From Bidens hawaiensis (Eukaryota > Streptophyta > Magnoliopsida > Asterales > Asteraceae): a stretch of DNA of 64,000 nt. Below, piece by piece: positions 11,361-22,765 of this stretch (the first letter of the stretch is position 1; every line of letters begins with the position of its first letter). Made by a program: the position numbers and the translations under genes. The DNA lies in contig JAIQDT010007389.1 of NCBI GenBank assembly GCA_021521415.1, positions 49,346-113,345 of the forward strand, in the 5' to 3' direction. The notes below the pieces were generated by a model. The model made no database searches and was not told the origin of the DNA. It was given only the letters and a program-made list of their open reading frames with translations.

Positions 11361-11766
11361 CTATCTATATTTTCTTTCTTCTACAAAGAAAGATTTGTAT
11401 GTTAAACAGATTATATAATACTTGATATTATTGACGAATCAATAACACTAATTTGATATTAAATTGGAAGAATATTTTTATGGGAAGAGTGGGATTGTTA
11501 TTATTATTATTATAACATTGACAATCAGCAAAAGAGGGAACATGTTTTGCCTAATAAAGAATTAATCTTTATTTAATAATAAGGCCCACAAAATACCCAG
11601 TTCAAATTGAAACTCTAAAACCCTAATTTGTAAGATACAACCAAACAACTTAAAGATTTATGATTCAACAAGATTATGAACAGAGAAAGGTAAAATTACC
11701 AGAAATTTAAAAGCTTTAAAGATGTTTTTATTATATTAAATATACCTAGTTTATGTGATGATGATG

Positions 11767-11851
<85 letters not shown>
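11767..11851. repeat. (AAT)n microsatellite, about 28 units
   Basis: An uninterrupted AAT tract of about 85 bp lies within the LINE insertion. It is likely length-variable between individuals. Confidence 0.95.
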
Positions 11852-12170
11852 GAGAAAGATAGAACTTGGAATGAAGAATGGATAGAAAAAGGTGAGGGAG
11901 ATTGGGGAAGTTGTGTAGGTCGCCGGAAAAGTTACTAGAGGTGATAGTTTTGATTCACCGGAGTTAGGTATATACCAGTTAGATTTAAACTCGTCTGAGC
12001 ACTTACTGTACGAAATTGAAGCGGTAACACAGAAGCTGGTGGCGATGAGTTGGCTGTACATCGGAATACGGTGGCAGCGGCAACGACTTAGGTGAGCTTA
12101 CGACTAACACACATAGCTGGTGACAAGAAGGTATTGTCTATAAAAAGATTACAAATAATTATATCTGATT

Positions 12171-12177
12171 AATAAGT
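12171..12177. repeat. LINE target-site duplication, right copy (AATAAGT)
   Basis: This matches 8914-8920 exactly. Confidence 0.85.
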
Positions 12178-13250
12178 ATATCTTCTATCAAAACGATTAC
12201 AAATTTATCCAAATACGGTTTACATATCCGGTTAATCATATCCACAAATGCAACTTGGCATTGATTAGACCAAACGACATCCCTGTAAACTTGTAGTAAC
12301 CATATCTTGTTCTGAAAGCAGTCTCAGGAATGTCTTCTTCCTGCACTTTTATTTGATGATATCGTGATCGTAAATCGATTTTTGAAAAATATCGACCTCT
12401 TTGTAGTTGATCAGACAGATCATCAGTTCTTGATAAGGTATACCGATTCTTAATTGTAAACTTATTCAGTTCTCTATAATCGATACACATACGCATTGAC
12501 CCATCTTTCCTTTTGAAAAATAGTACCGGCGCTCCCCAAGTTGATGAGCTTGGTCTTATGAAACCCTTTTCTAGCAATTCATCTAAATGCTTCTTTAATT
12601 CTAACATCTCTATTGGCTCTAATATATACGGTGCTTTAGCAACTAGCGCTATTCCTGGTATCACATGAATTTGAAATTCAACTTCACGATCAGGAGGCTG
12701 TCCAGGTAAATCTTCAGGAAAAACATCAGAATATTCTGATACTACCGGAATTTCCTTCAGTGTTTTTCCTTCGGCGCTAATGATTACATAAATCATATAT
12801 ACTACACCTTTCTTCCTTAGGTAGTTTTCCACTTTCATTACATATATGAACTGTGTGGGTATAGAAATCTTATCTCCTTGTATTGTAATAATCTCTCCTG
12901 TTGGCATACAGACCTCAACAAAATTATTATTACATAGGAATCGAGCATGATTGGCTTACCAGTCCATTTCTTATATGACATCGAATCCAGCCAAATTCAT
13001 TGGAAGTAAATTTGCTTTAAACTTATGACCTAGCAACTCTATATTTTCTACTTTAAGTACTTCACGAATATGGGTGAAATTCCCGTCGGTCGTTTCAACC
13101 GTACAAACTTGATTAAGTTTGGTTAAAGGTTGATTTAAAGATTGACAAAACATTTGTGTTTATGAAAATTTTATTTGCTCCGGAATCATACAGTACTTTA
13201 GCTTAAACGTTATTAACAAGAAACATACCCGCAATGACGTCTGGAATCGT
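12178..13250 (-). pseudogene. pol: Element G protease and N-terminal RT
   Basis: The aspartic protease is marked by VLYDSGANKIF (about 13200-13170) and by GFDVI then a stop at 12971, where the related H protein reads on into GMDWL. The RT frame at 12236-12907 shows [42 protein letters not shown] and [17 protein letters not shown] frameshift follows near 12245. In the next frame the catalytic box reads LIEDIL where H has FIDDIL, so one catalytic aspartate is a glutamate. The LINE interrupts the frame immediately after. Confidence 0.8.
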
Positions 13251-14200
13251 TGGTGCTTCTTGTGCAGTAAGCTGAAAAGCTCATGCATTCTTCTTAGGTC
13301 CATTTGTGTTCTTTCCTTTGTTGTCAGACACCTTTTTCAGTTTTGGAAATTCTGGATGGATGTGGCCATGTTCACCATAGTTGTAGCAAATAATTCTGGA
13401 TGGATGTGGCCATGATCACCATAGTTGTAGCAAATGCAGGTTTCTTTCGTTGTAAATTCTTCATCAGTATGACCATCCATTTTGCAATAATTGCAATACT
13501 TAGTTTTCTTAAAAGAAAATCTTTCTAAGTGCTTCTTTCTGCAGATATTACAGAAAGGCTGATAAAAGGATTGACTAAACCCTTTATTTCAAAATTCTTG
13601 GGTAATCTTCTAGGAAAGATCCTACTTTTTTTATGAAAGTGTTCAGATTATTCTGCCCATCATGGTATTGGCTAGCTCAATTGTCTCCTCAATAGTCTGA
13701 GGTCTAGCCAACTTTACCAGATCACAAATTTCAATTACTAATCCCCAAATGTTATAATAAATTAAAACTGATTCCGGCGAAGCCAAATCTGGTACCATTC
13801 TAGTATATTCAAAGAATTTTCTCGTATACTCACGACATTTCACACCTTCCATCTTGTGGTTTAAGAACATAGTAGCAATATTTTCTCTTTTATGAGGACA
13901 TAACTTCCTTTCCACTATTTCTTTAAATTCTTCCCATATCATAGTGTATACTATGTTGCTACCTATTGCTTCGAGGATTGTGTTCCACCATTCTAATGCT
14001 TCATTAATTAAGTGATTAGAAGCATACATTATCTTATCTTCTTCAACACATTTTCTGATTCTTATAACAACTTATGTCTTTTCTAACCAGTGCAGTGCTG
14101 AAATAGATCCTTCGTTTCCAGAAAATTCAGTGGGTTTACAAGCCTAGAAATCCTTGTAGGTACAACTGCTAACTTTTGACTTTTTGGGCAATGGATTTCT
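13251..14200 (-). pseudogene. gag: Element G gag
   Basis: The retrotransposon Gag domain is visible at 13643-14029: EALEWWNTILEAIG, WEEFKEIVERKLCP, MEGVKCREYTRKF and ARPQTIEETIELA. These match the pattern of H Gag ([24 protein letters not shown]). A degenerate CCHC region lies at 13340-13560. It contains an imperfect 44-bp tandem duplication starting at 13349 and 13393, which duplicates the HGHIHPE knuckle region. Frames are broken upstream and downstream. Confidence 0.7.
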
Positions 14201-14612
14201 ATTTCCTCCATTCACATTGTTAGTAGCCTCAGGGTTGGACTTTCGTTTGTTACTCTCAGTATTATCCCTAATTACAGTTACGGGATGCCTAATAACTTCA
14301 GCAATTTGAGGAATTGCATCATCAATTCTCTAAGCTATAATATTTTCAATGGCATTCATATTCAGAGCACTTTCTTGATTAGAATTTTCATGATTGTGCT
14401 CATTTTCGTGATTTTTTTGGTTAGAGGAAACTTCATGCGACATTTGAGGTGCAAACAAAAAATTAATTAAATAATAAGGTAAACAACATATTAATAACAC
14501 ATAGGCACAAATAACACATAGGCATATAATATGTCAAAATCTTTCGACATTTACTCTTCATATATATGCATCACTATTTTTTACATCTAATCTATGTTTT
14601 CTATATATTCTA

Positions 14613-14650
<38 letters not shown>

Positions 14651-15216
14651 CTTTTTTTACAAGAAAGTAATTACGATAATGAACATATAAATATTATATA
14701 TATGTTAGTAGTCTTTATATGTAGGGTTCCAAGTCATAATATTTCCATGTGATATTCTCCCCAATGTTCCTTAGCATGTTGCTGATATTTATCAACACTT
14801 CCACATAGGGGCGTGGCTCTACCATATTCTCCGGTGCCATATTGGAGTAGTTGGATGTTTCGGCTTGGAATGGTGCATAGGATTTGTCATCAAGGTGTGA
14901 AATTGCCATCATTGGTCCACCGTTCTTCCATCTGGGCTTAGCTAATGATGTCATCAGGGGGTATATTTTCTTGGGTTTGAGATGGTATGATTGGGTTGAT
15001 TAAGGTTCATGTACCTGTATCATTTATTATTGGTTCAAAAATTTCACATTCATTTAGAAATCTTCCTAGTCTTTCCCGCATTGGTATTTGATAAGGGATT
15101 TGTTGTTGAGAGGATTGTGATTCAGTTGGTGGTTATAGTTATGGTTGTGGGGGTGATGTTTCTATCGTTCTTTTTTCCTTCTCTCTTTTCCTCAATCCTC
15201 TTTGCCAGATACCACT
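14201..15216 (-). other. Leader of element G, abutting the LTR of B
   Basis: There is no clear gene here. A 79-codon minus frame (14715-14954) sits where element H has its upstream frame, but I see no convincing similarity. The tract holds a (TA)n run. The last bases, 15200-15216, read GATACCACT on the plus strand next to the LTR, resembling a copia PBS junction. Confidence 0.45.
14616..14642. repeat. (TA)n microsatellite
   Basis: An uninterrupted TA run of about 27 bp. Confidence 0.9.
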
Positions 15217-15676
15217 TGTAAATACCTTAATCAAATATAAGATACTAGTAACTATAAACGGATCTAGTTCATGTTGCTCTAATTCGATTAAACGTTAATG
15301 TTATATATTAGTATTAATTCTATGTGTATGTATAATATTAGGTATGAATACGTTAAGGAAGATTAAGAGAACGATTTGATAGAGATTTAATATGTTAAAA
15401 CTCAATACTTAAATTAAACAGTGTATGAAACACTATATATAGAAGATGGGTCTAGTTCGTTACACATTCCGTAACGAACTAGCCACCCACTTCGTTACAT
15501 ACAATAAACATAATAAACTTAACGAATCACCCCCTGATTCGTTAAACATCCTTAACGAACTGGATGAATACTTTAACGAACTACATTAATATCTTAATAA
15601 TTAATACATTAAATAAACGATAATTACATAAACGATAATTACAAAGACTCGAGACGCAAAACCGTGTACTAAAACA
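15217..15676 (-). repeat. 3' LTR of element B
   Basis: This runs from TGTAAATACC to CTAAAACA, about 460 bp. It contains the perfect hairpin 15452-15482 (12-bp stem CTAGTTCGTTAC, 7-nt loop) and a second at 15521-15543 (9-bp stem AACGAATCA, 5-nt loop). The 5' LTR copy has one mismatch in the first stem. Confidence 0.85.
15433..15442 (-). promoter_or_regulatory. TATA box in B 3' LTR
   Basis: CTATATATAG, identical to the box in the 5' LTR and in LTR A, directly below the U3 hairpins. Confidence 0.55.
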
Positions 15677-15694
15677 CCCCCCCTCATCTTGAGC
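15674..15694 (-). promoter_or_regulatory. Polypurine tract of element B
   Basis: The minus strand reads AAGATGAGGGGGGGT directly before the 3' LTR. This is the plus-strand DNA priming site of LTR elements. Confidence 0.75.
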
Positions 15695-15708
15695 TCTTTG
15701 TCTTTAAA

Positions 15709-15915
15709 TTACTTGAAGCGCTTGCTTTGCCAATCTCTGCAACTGTGAATACCATGTTCATGACACACACGAACAACACACTTAAACTGCATTGCTCGGT
15801 CATAGTCTTCACGGCGCTCAAATAGAATCTTATTCTTGAAAAGCACGTCGTTTTCAGTCTCTGTCAAATTCACAAGCCACATCGGATCGATGATCTTTAT
15901 CAGATCGTTCTTCAA
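15709..15915 (-). pseudogene. Remnant of the copia extra ORF (C-terminal end)
   Basis: This 68-codon frame lies just inside the 3' LTR. It aligns with the C-terminal end of element C's extra ORF at 48151-48300: IDPMWLVNLTE here against YDPMHLVNLSQ, then NKILF against EKKIFYIP, then CVVRVCHEHGIHS against RIVSVCVREGVHA. The order relative to the PPT is the same in both elements. The rest of the ORF is not recognisable in B. Function is unknown. The match is by eye over about 50 residues, but position and pattern agree. Confidence 0.65.
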
Positions 15916-17241
15916 CCTTTTCCCAAGACAATAATGGCCTCGCCATTTCGATTGTCGTAGTACCAGCGGTTGAAAGATAGATACATATGTTGATTCAACG
16001 TTTTTACCGCCACACTTTTGAGCAATGCATCAAATTTCTTTTACTATGAGTGAGTATGCACGAGTCCATCTGTCGGCTTACATACATTGTATCCCCTGGG
16101 GTCCGTTTTTATTGGTATTCAGATGCTCGCAAGGGATGAACAATTGTATGACTAACAGCGGATTTTGATCAAGTCAGTAATTTAGATTGTACGAAGTACA
16201 GCAGTGATCAAGTTTAATGACTTTGGGTTTGCTCTAAAAGCGAGTGAAATATTCATGCATATGAATACCCAGATGTGTAAGCCGCATAAAGACTCACAGT
16301 GTCCAGAAGTCTAACGCTTGTTATTTGCTTTATTTTATTTTTGGGTGATCAAACTACTATAAGGCTTGAGTAAGGTATGTTATTACATTTCTGCCATCCT
16401 CACCGAGATTTTTGTTAGAAACCAACACCTCTTTCAATTTGGCTTTTCTTTGTTTTTATATCACATACTTTACTCTAACAACTTGTTTAAGACCTACAAA
16501 TGCACCAATGCAATTAAGCACTCAGTCTTTTAAGCTTATTTCTTGCTGGATTTGGGGTCAATCAATCAATGTACTATCATTTTCTCTTTTTGCTTTAAAA
16601 ACTCAAAATTTTGAGGAACATAAAACAAAAATGAATTTAATCACCCATTTACTTTCAGTCTATAGATTAATGGCTATCTTATCAATTTACAAGTAGATAA
16701 CAGGACCAAAACCTGCAAGCATGCTCCACATACTTAAATAACCGACATAGTTTTCAGCGAGAAAATAAAGTAAGAAGCATAACGAACGCCCCAACTACTT
16801 TCCAGTGTCAGGTAAATGGCTATCCCGAATATTTACAAGAAATTATCAGGACCAAACATATACAAGTATATGTCCTTCAAATATGAGTAATTGACATATT
16901 TTTCAGCGAACTTAAGCAAAAACTCTTTTTGGATTTTCTCTTTACATACTTAAAACACAATTTTTTTGTCTTTTTTGGATTTTTCCTATACTAACGAAAA
17001 CACAATCTTTTTGGTTTTTCGAATTTTAAAATGTATTTGGATTTTCAAAATTTTTATAGAAAAATCATCAAAGACATGAAACCACACTATTTTTGATTTT
17101 TCAAAAAAAAAAAATTTAATGTTTTTGGGTTTTATCTATACAAACGAAAAACACAATATTTTTGTATTTACTATTTTCACCCCCTAAAATCCAAAACCAA
17201 AATAAAATTTAAAGTAAAAAATAAACAGAAAAGAAAGATAG
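15916..17241 (-). other. Pol-to-LTR spacer of element B with conserved non-coding blocks
   Basis: There is no gene here. Block 16040-16450 is shared with element E at about 29380-29840 (CCCCTGGGGT, CGCAAGGGA, TGTATGACTAAC, GATCAAGTTTAATGACTT, TATTACATTTCTGCC). Block 16640-16915 holds two tandem-like copies of a module also duplicated in element C at 52740-53005 (AATGGCTATC, AGGACCAAA, ATGTCCTTCAAA, CGACATA, CAGCGA). An A/T-rich tract follows to the RNase H stop. Confidence 0.6.
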
Positions 17242-19287
17242 TTATCCTTGTTTCAGGATATCAGCAAGGATCTTTAACCCATTTAAACCAAGCAAAAATT
17301 GAAAACGCGTTTTGTCAAATGCTTTGGTAAATAAATCAGCTTTTTGAAAATCGGTATGTACTTTCTCAAGGTCAATTAATTTCTTTTCAAAGCAATCCTG
17401 TATGAAATGATATCAAATTTCAATATGTTTCGTTTTTGAGTGTTGTACGGGATTTTTGGTGATGCTAATGGTAGCATAATTATCAATAAAAATGGAAGTA
17501 GTAAAAAACTTCAAACCCAAGTTGCGAAGATGTTGTTGTATCCACAAAACCTGGGAACAACAACTCGAGGCTGCAACATACTCAGATTCGGCGGTTGAAG
17601 TGGAGACCGTTGTCTGCTTCTTGTACTGCTAGGAAACAAGCCGGTTTCCTAAGAATTGACATCCTGCTGTAGTAGATTTATAGTTAATCTTGCATCCTCC
17701 AAAGTCTGAGTCAGAATAAGCGGTAAAATCAAATGGATCGTCCATGGGGTACCGTAACCCGGTGTCTGGATTGCCCCTCAGATATTGAAGAATACGCTTG
17801 ACCGCAGCTAGGTGAGTCACTCGGGGACTAGCTTGGTACCTAGCACATAAACAAACAACAAACATTACGTCGGGTCGAGAAGCAGTAAGATACATCAAAG
17901 AACCAATCATAGCTCGATAGAGGGTAGGATTGACAGTATCCTCCAATTCATCTGGTGACAAATTGTGACCCACGGGGAGAGGAGTAGAAGGGGTTTTTCT
18001 AGCAGTAATCTTGGATTGGCTCAAGACTTCGTTCACATACTTAGTCTGGTGAATGAAGTTTCCTTTCGCAGACTGATGAACCTGCAATCCTAAAAAGAAG
18101 TTCATCTATCCCATCGAACTCATTTTGAATTTTGTTTGCATTGACTTCTCGAATTCCTTACATAACGCGTCATTTGTTGACCCAAAGATAATGTCGTCGA
18201 TATAAATCTGAACGAGGAGAAGATCATCACCAATGTTCTTATAGAATAAAGTGCAGTCGACAGTCCCACGTTTGAAACCATTATCCGTCAGATGGTCGGC
18301 GAGCGTGTCATACCAAGCTCTCGGGGCTTGATGTATACCATATAAAGCCTTGTTTAAGCGATAAACTCGGTCAGGATAATCAGGGTCTTAAAAACCTGGA
18401 GCCTGTAACACAAACACTTCCTCGTGTAGTTCACCATTGAGAAAAGCACCTTTAACATCCATTTGATAGACTTTTATGTTCTTGTAAGCTGCATAAGCCA
18501 GAAAGATTCGTATAGACTCCAATCTTGCAACCAGAGCATATACTTCAGTGTAGTCAATACCCTCTTGCTGATGGAAACCTTGCACCACTAATCGTGCCTT
18601 ATTTCTCACGATCACCCCATGATCGTCTTTCTTACATTTAAACACCCACTTAGTCGGAATGGCCTTCTTGACTCTAGCGGGTTTGTCAATAAGATCCCAA
18701 ACACCCAAACGTGCAAACTGCTGTAAATCCCTTTGCATGGCTTCCACCCAAGATGGATTACGAGGCGTTGTTAGCTCAACTTGGGATAAAAAGCAAGTGA
18801 ATTTAGCAAGATCTACAATTCCAGACAAGTGTAAATCTGCATAAGCACACAATACATTATTCTCACTTGATGAAGCAACTTGATGACATGTTTGAACGCC
18901 CACATCAAGTTCTCCAATAATGTTTTCTTTCGGATGCTAATTATGAATCCTAAGAGTGGGGTTCTCAGGAACAACAACATTTTCAAATAAGTTAGTGTAA
19001 TGTTCTCCCAACTCATGAGATGAATCGTCACTATCATGTTCAATAACTTGATCGCAAACTAGAGTATCATCAGAAGAAGTAGTTGCATTATCAAAGAGAA
19101 CTGGAGAATCATTATCGGGATCTTCAGTTGGAGAATCGGTTGGAGCTTCAAAATCATTAGAACTTGAAAATCTTGGAATTACAAGTTGATCTTCAAAGTA
19201 TGCACGAACTAGATCTTCATATGGTTGTTCAGTTGTTGGAGTGAATGAATTAAATAAGCCATCATAGTCAAACATCCAATCTAGACC
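17242..19287 (-). pseudogene. pol: Element B RT and RNase H
   Basis: The single frame ends at TAA 17242-17244. RT runs from [20 protein letters not shown] near 18760 through [58 protein letters not shown] and the catalytic YIDDIIFGS. RNase H includes GSLMYLTASRPDVMFVVCLC, AYSDSDFGGC and DLFTKAFDK near the end. In-frame stops include 18937, 18388, 18106 and 17629. Several arose where tryptophan TGG became TAG/TGA or CGA became TGA. Without the stops the frame is collinear with element C, whose RT also ends near the same motif. Confidence 0.85.
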
Positions 19288-20514
19288 TTATCCTTGAGGA
19301 GGTGTGGTGTACTTTTGACAGTGCACATGGTACCACTCCTCAACACAACTAGACGTGAAATTAAATACCCTCTTCTTCGGAGAAGCATAACCTAAGAAAT
19401 ACCCTTCGATAGCTTTTTCATCAAACTTACCCACATCCTTTTTTAACATAGTACAGGGACACCCGAATGGTTCCAAGTACTTTAAATTAGGCTTTCAATT
19501 ATTCAAAAATTGGACAGGAAGCTTAGAATCAGCAAGCATAGTTCTAGCAGCTTCAATCAAAGTTCTTGTCTTTCGTTCAGCTACACCGTTTTGTTGTGGT
19601 ACATATGGAGCACTGTATTCTCGATGAATTCCCTTTTGTACACAAAAGAAATCCAATACAGTATTTTTAAATTCAGTACCATTGTCACTTCGAATTCTCC
19701 TCACTTTCTTCTTATATAGTGATTCGATCTTAGTGATTAAATTTTGAACAAGAACAAGTGTTTGATCTTTCGAACTCATAAATAAGACCCATGAGTATCT
19801 TGAATAATCATCGGTAAATACCAGGAAATACCAATCTCCAGAGATACTAGCACGATTCACTGGACCGAAAAGATCCATATGAAGTCGCTCAAGAAGAGTA
19901 TAGATGGAATTTAATAACTTTGAAGGATGCGACTTTTTCTTTTGTTTGCCCTTTTTGCAAGCAAAACAGTGGTCGGATAACTTAAAATTCTTCAAAGACA
20001 CACCTTCAACTAGGTCATTTTCCATTAAATAGTTCATCTTACGAACATGAATGTAACCCATTCTACGATGTCATAGAATAGAGTCCTTCTCGGTTGCTTT
20101 TGAGACAAAACATGTTTCGATAGATGTTGATACTTTAGAACTCATATTTAAGACATAAATATCATTTGATCGAGGTGATCTCATGAAAACCATGTCCTCG
20201 GGAATAACATATCTCGGTTTCAAAATCAGACACTCTTTATCAGAAAATACAGTAGTGAACTTTTTGTCACAAATATGAGAAACGCTCAATAAGTTATGAT
20301 CAACCTTGTTATAGTAACTGACTTTCTCAAAAGTAATATGCCCATTCGAAACATCACCTTCTTGTGTAATCATACCCCCAGAATTCCCAGCATATGCCAC
20401 ATAACCCCCTTGAATATTTCTCACATTTGTTAAGAGGTCGAGATTTCCAGTAATATGACGAGAACATCTGCTATCCATAATCCAGTTTTCACCAGAAATG
20501 GTCTTGGATGTACC
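19288..20514 (-). pseudogene. pol: Element B protease and integrase
   Basis: The frame opens after an acceptor-like TGTGTAG at 20515. The protease region shows WIMDSRCSRHITGN, where a functional protease has DSG, so the active-site glycine is replaced by arginine. The GAG-pre-integrase domain has HRRMGYIHVRKMNYL and CFACKKGKQKKKSH. The integrase triad is visible: MDLFGPV (D), SDNGTEFKN (D), QQNGVAERK (E). A W-to-stop change lies at 20071, and a stretch after PVQFL (about 30 residues in C) is missing near 19495. Other stops lie at 19495 and 19288. Confidence 0.85.
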
Positions 20515-22765
20515 CTACACACAAAAGAAAATGATTAGTTCAAAAAGGCAGCCCAGGCCTCAGTCTTGGGCACCTTTTGATTTCCATGAGTAACATAAAA
20601 CTTGGTTCAATTCAACTGTTGTTTATCAACTTGAGAATAAGTTACAGGCTTCTTAAACTTTCGTCTCAGATAAGCCGCTTGAACGACATTTGAGTTCACA
20701 TTCTTGCATATAGGTTCAGTTGGAACAAACTTTGGTTTAACTTGACCATAAGTTTCATTCATATGAACTACCTTTCAAGGACTCACGTTTGAGAACATGA
20801 TGTGAGTATCATCATTATATGACACAGGTCATTTCAGAATCACTTTTATCAAAGAAACCGGTTTCGATTGGTCCTTGACAACTGGATGAAGATTCTGAGA
20901 TTTCTTCTGTCCACAGTTTCTCATAACATGACCTTGTTGACCGCAAAGAAAGCAGCTTCGCATGTCCACATGATCGTTTTGAGATTTATCAGTAACATAT
21001 GACACAGAAGGATGATGACTTACGTTCTTGGTAAAACTCTTAGTCAATTCATCAGATGACACCGACTTCTTTTTTAGATAAAAATCAAGATTTGAACAAT
21101 TTGAAAAACTTTGCAGTGTGTCAAATCCAGTAGATTTTTCAAATTGAACTTTCTTAGCATTTTTCAAAACTTGTTTAGCTCTAATCAACGGGTCAGATGT
21201 AATTGATGTTTTGGCATGAGTATACTGACGTTCAAGATCATGTAATTTGGATGTCTCATTATCATTGTCAGAAGATAGTTCTCTCCCACTTGCATCTTGG
21301 AAATTCTCAGTTGATCAAAACATTGCCAGATTTGCTTGATTGTTATTGCACATCAATCGTCGTGACCAGTCATCTCCATCCAAGTTGGACAACATTTCTT
21401 GTGATCCAGAAGACGACGGTTTAGTTCTGGAGGACTTTCCCGCATCATTTCCACTTTTACCAGATGAATTATGATCTTGCTTTATGGGACCAATGTACTC
21501 CTTCTTTGGCTTATCACATTCTTTAGCAAAATGGCCAAACTCTTGACAGGTATAGCACTTGACCTTTAATTTATCAAATCCTAACTTATTGTTCAAAGAT
21601 GGAAGATCTTTACCCGTTCGCTGCATAAACTTTTTCACTTTCCTGACTATCATAGCCATATTCCATTTTATGTCCATCAGTCTCCAAATCATCAGGATCA
21701 ATTTGATCATAGTCTTCGTCTGTCAAATCGCTCTTTTCAATCTTACTACTAACCAAATTCTCGTATGAAGTCATGAAGGCAGACAGGAAAGAAAAGTTTT
21801 GTTCTGCCTCCCTCATGTTCACATTTGGTTGTGATGAAAATTGATTTGCAAGTGATGAATTTACAGACCCTCCAGATGTACCAGAAATACCAAATGACCC
21901 AGAATTTCCAGCAATGTAAGAACAAGCACGTGGATCACTATAAATGGATGTAGAATTATCACTTGCATTTTGTGTAAGAAATGCAGTGATAGGAGAAATG
22001 GTTGAACTCAATGGCATACTTCCACCATAAAAGGCAGGATCTTGATTATCCTTGGAAGTCTTCTGACATTTAAGATCGTATTCCCGTGCTTCGATCTTTT
22101 GCATGAATTCAGATGCCGTCAAATCTTCATTATTGAAGTAATTATTCTCTTTCAGAACCATCAAGAAAGTCGAGTAAGAACTTGGTAAAGCACTTTTAAT
22201 AGTGTCTATCTTATCAACTTCAGACGTCTCTAACTTCATCTTGTCCATCTCAGCTATCAAATGATTAAACCTTGTTGTCATTTCTTCGACAGTCTCACCC
22301 TTAAGCAAGTTGAAATTTCTAAATTTAAACTTTAACATCACTTTCTTGCTTTCGGCACTGTTACCCATATTTCTCATACGAATATGTTGGAATAATGAAG
22401 CACAAATCTTTATGCTACCAACTTGATGAAAAATGTTTTCGGGTAAAGCCATAGTAAGAGTAGAGTAGGCTTTTATTCAATCTCTAATGCTTTCTTTTCT
22501 TTTTGAGAATATTGAGAGATAGCCTTAGGTGTAAACCTGATAGTTTTATCTCCAATCATTGAAACGGTATATACCTCATCCAAGCAATACGAACAATCAG
22601 GGTGAACCGACCCCTAAATGAGCACAGAAACGGGGTTCCCATTTAGCAAAATCGCTAAATTTCATTAAACGTGGACACTTTGAATGTGAAACGATCTTGG
22701 TGTCTAGTTGTAACATTTGTTGCATAAGCATATTTTGGAGAAGCTAATGCATACATACCAGCCAT
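20515..22765 (-). pseudogene. gag: Element B gag
   Basis: Gag starts at the ATG ending at 22765 (MAGMYALAS, as in element A). It shifts frame near 22600 and 22470, then reads open from 22452 to 21610. Conserved pieces are LPENIFHQVGSIKI, EEMTTRFNHLIAEMD and YDPDD-like acidic text before the zinc knuckle. The CCHC knuckle CYTCQEFGHFAKEC is at about 21545, and a second, CFLCGQQGHVMRNC, is at about 20930. The C-terminal VPKTEAWAAFLN ends at a stop at about 20545, just before the pol frame. Confidence 0.8.

Larger units (their letters stand above)
8921..12170 (-). mobile_element. RTE-type LINE inserted in element G RT, internally deleted
   Basis: The insertion is bounded by the 7-bp TSD AATAAGT. 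On the minus strand it ends in a short TGAT/TTGA tandem tail (8921-8945), as RTE-type LINEs do, rather than poly(A). Reading inward come the RT C-terminus, the FADD box, a linker and an AP-type endonuclease. The 5' part (10921-12170) has no LINE coding and carries a microsatellite. The central RT fingers and palm are deleted between KFIKDTD and FADD near 9.68 kb. The element cannot move by itself. Confidence 0.8.
10921..12170. other. 5' region of the LINE insertion, non-LINE sequence
   Basis: This 1.25-kb stretch is inside the TSD-bounded insertion but shows no LINE protein. It holds the (AAT)n tract at 11767-11851, a plus-strand transit-peptide-like stretch at 11207-11360, and a GC-richer tail near 11870-12110. 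It may be LINE 5' UTR plus captured host sequence, or a further nested insertion with lost edges. The long minus-strand frame at 11696-12061 is mostly poly-leucine from the microsatellite. Confidence 0.4.
5603..15216 (-). mobile_element. Element G: old Ty3/gypsy element, decayed, split by a LINE
   Basis: In minus-strand order I can read leader, gag, protease, RT, RNase H, integrase and a chromodomain-like end, from about 14.2 kb down to 6.7 kb. All frames are broken. The pol protein is a distant relative of element H, with the same order and the same VKVxxxSRRG and KYPHLF end. RT is cut by the LINE at 8921-12170. LTRs are not certain: the left one is probably within 5603-6600, and none is seen on the right, where B's LTR abuts the leader. 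Confidence 0.7.

Noticed and set aside
11696..12061. 121-codon minus frame with a long leucine run
   Set aside because: The leucine run is the (AAT)n microsatellite read in one frame; the rest has no recognisable domain.
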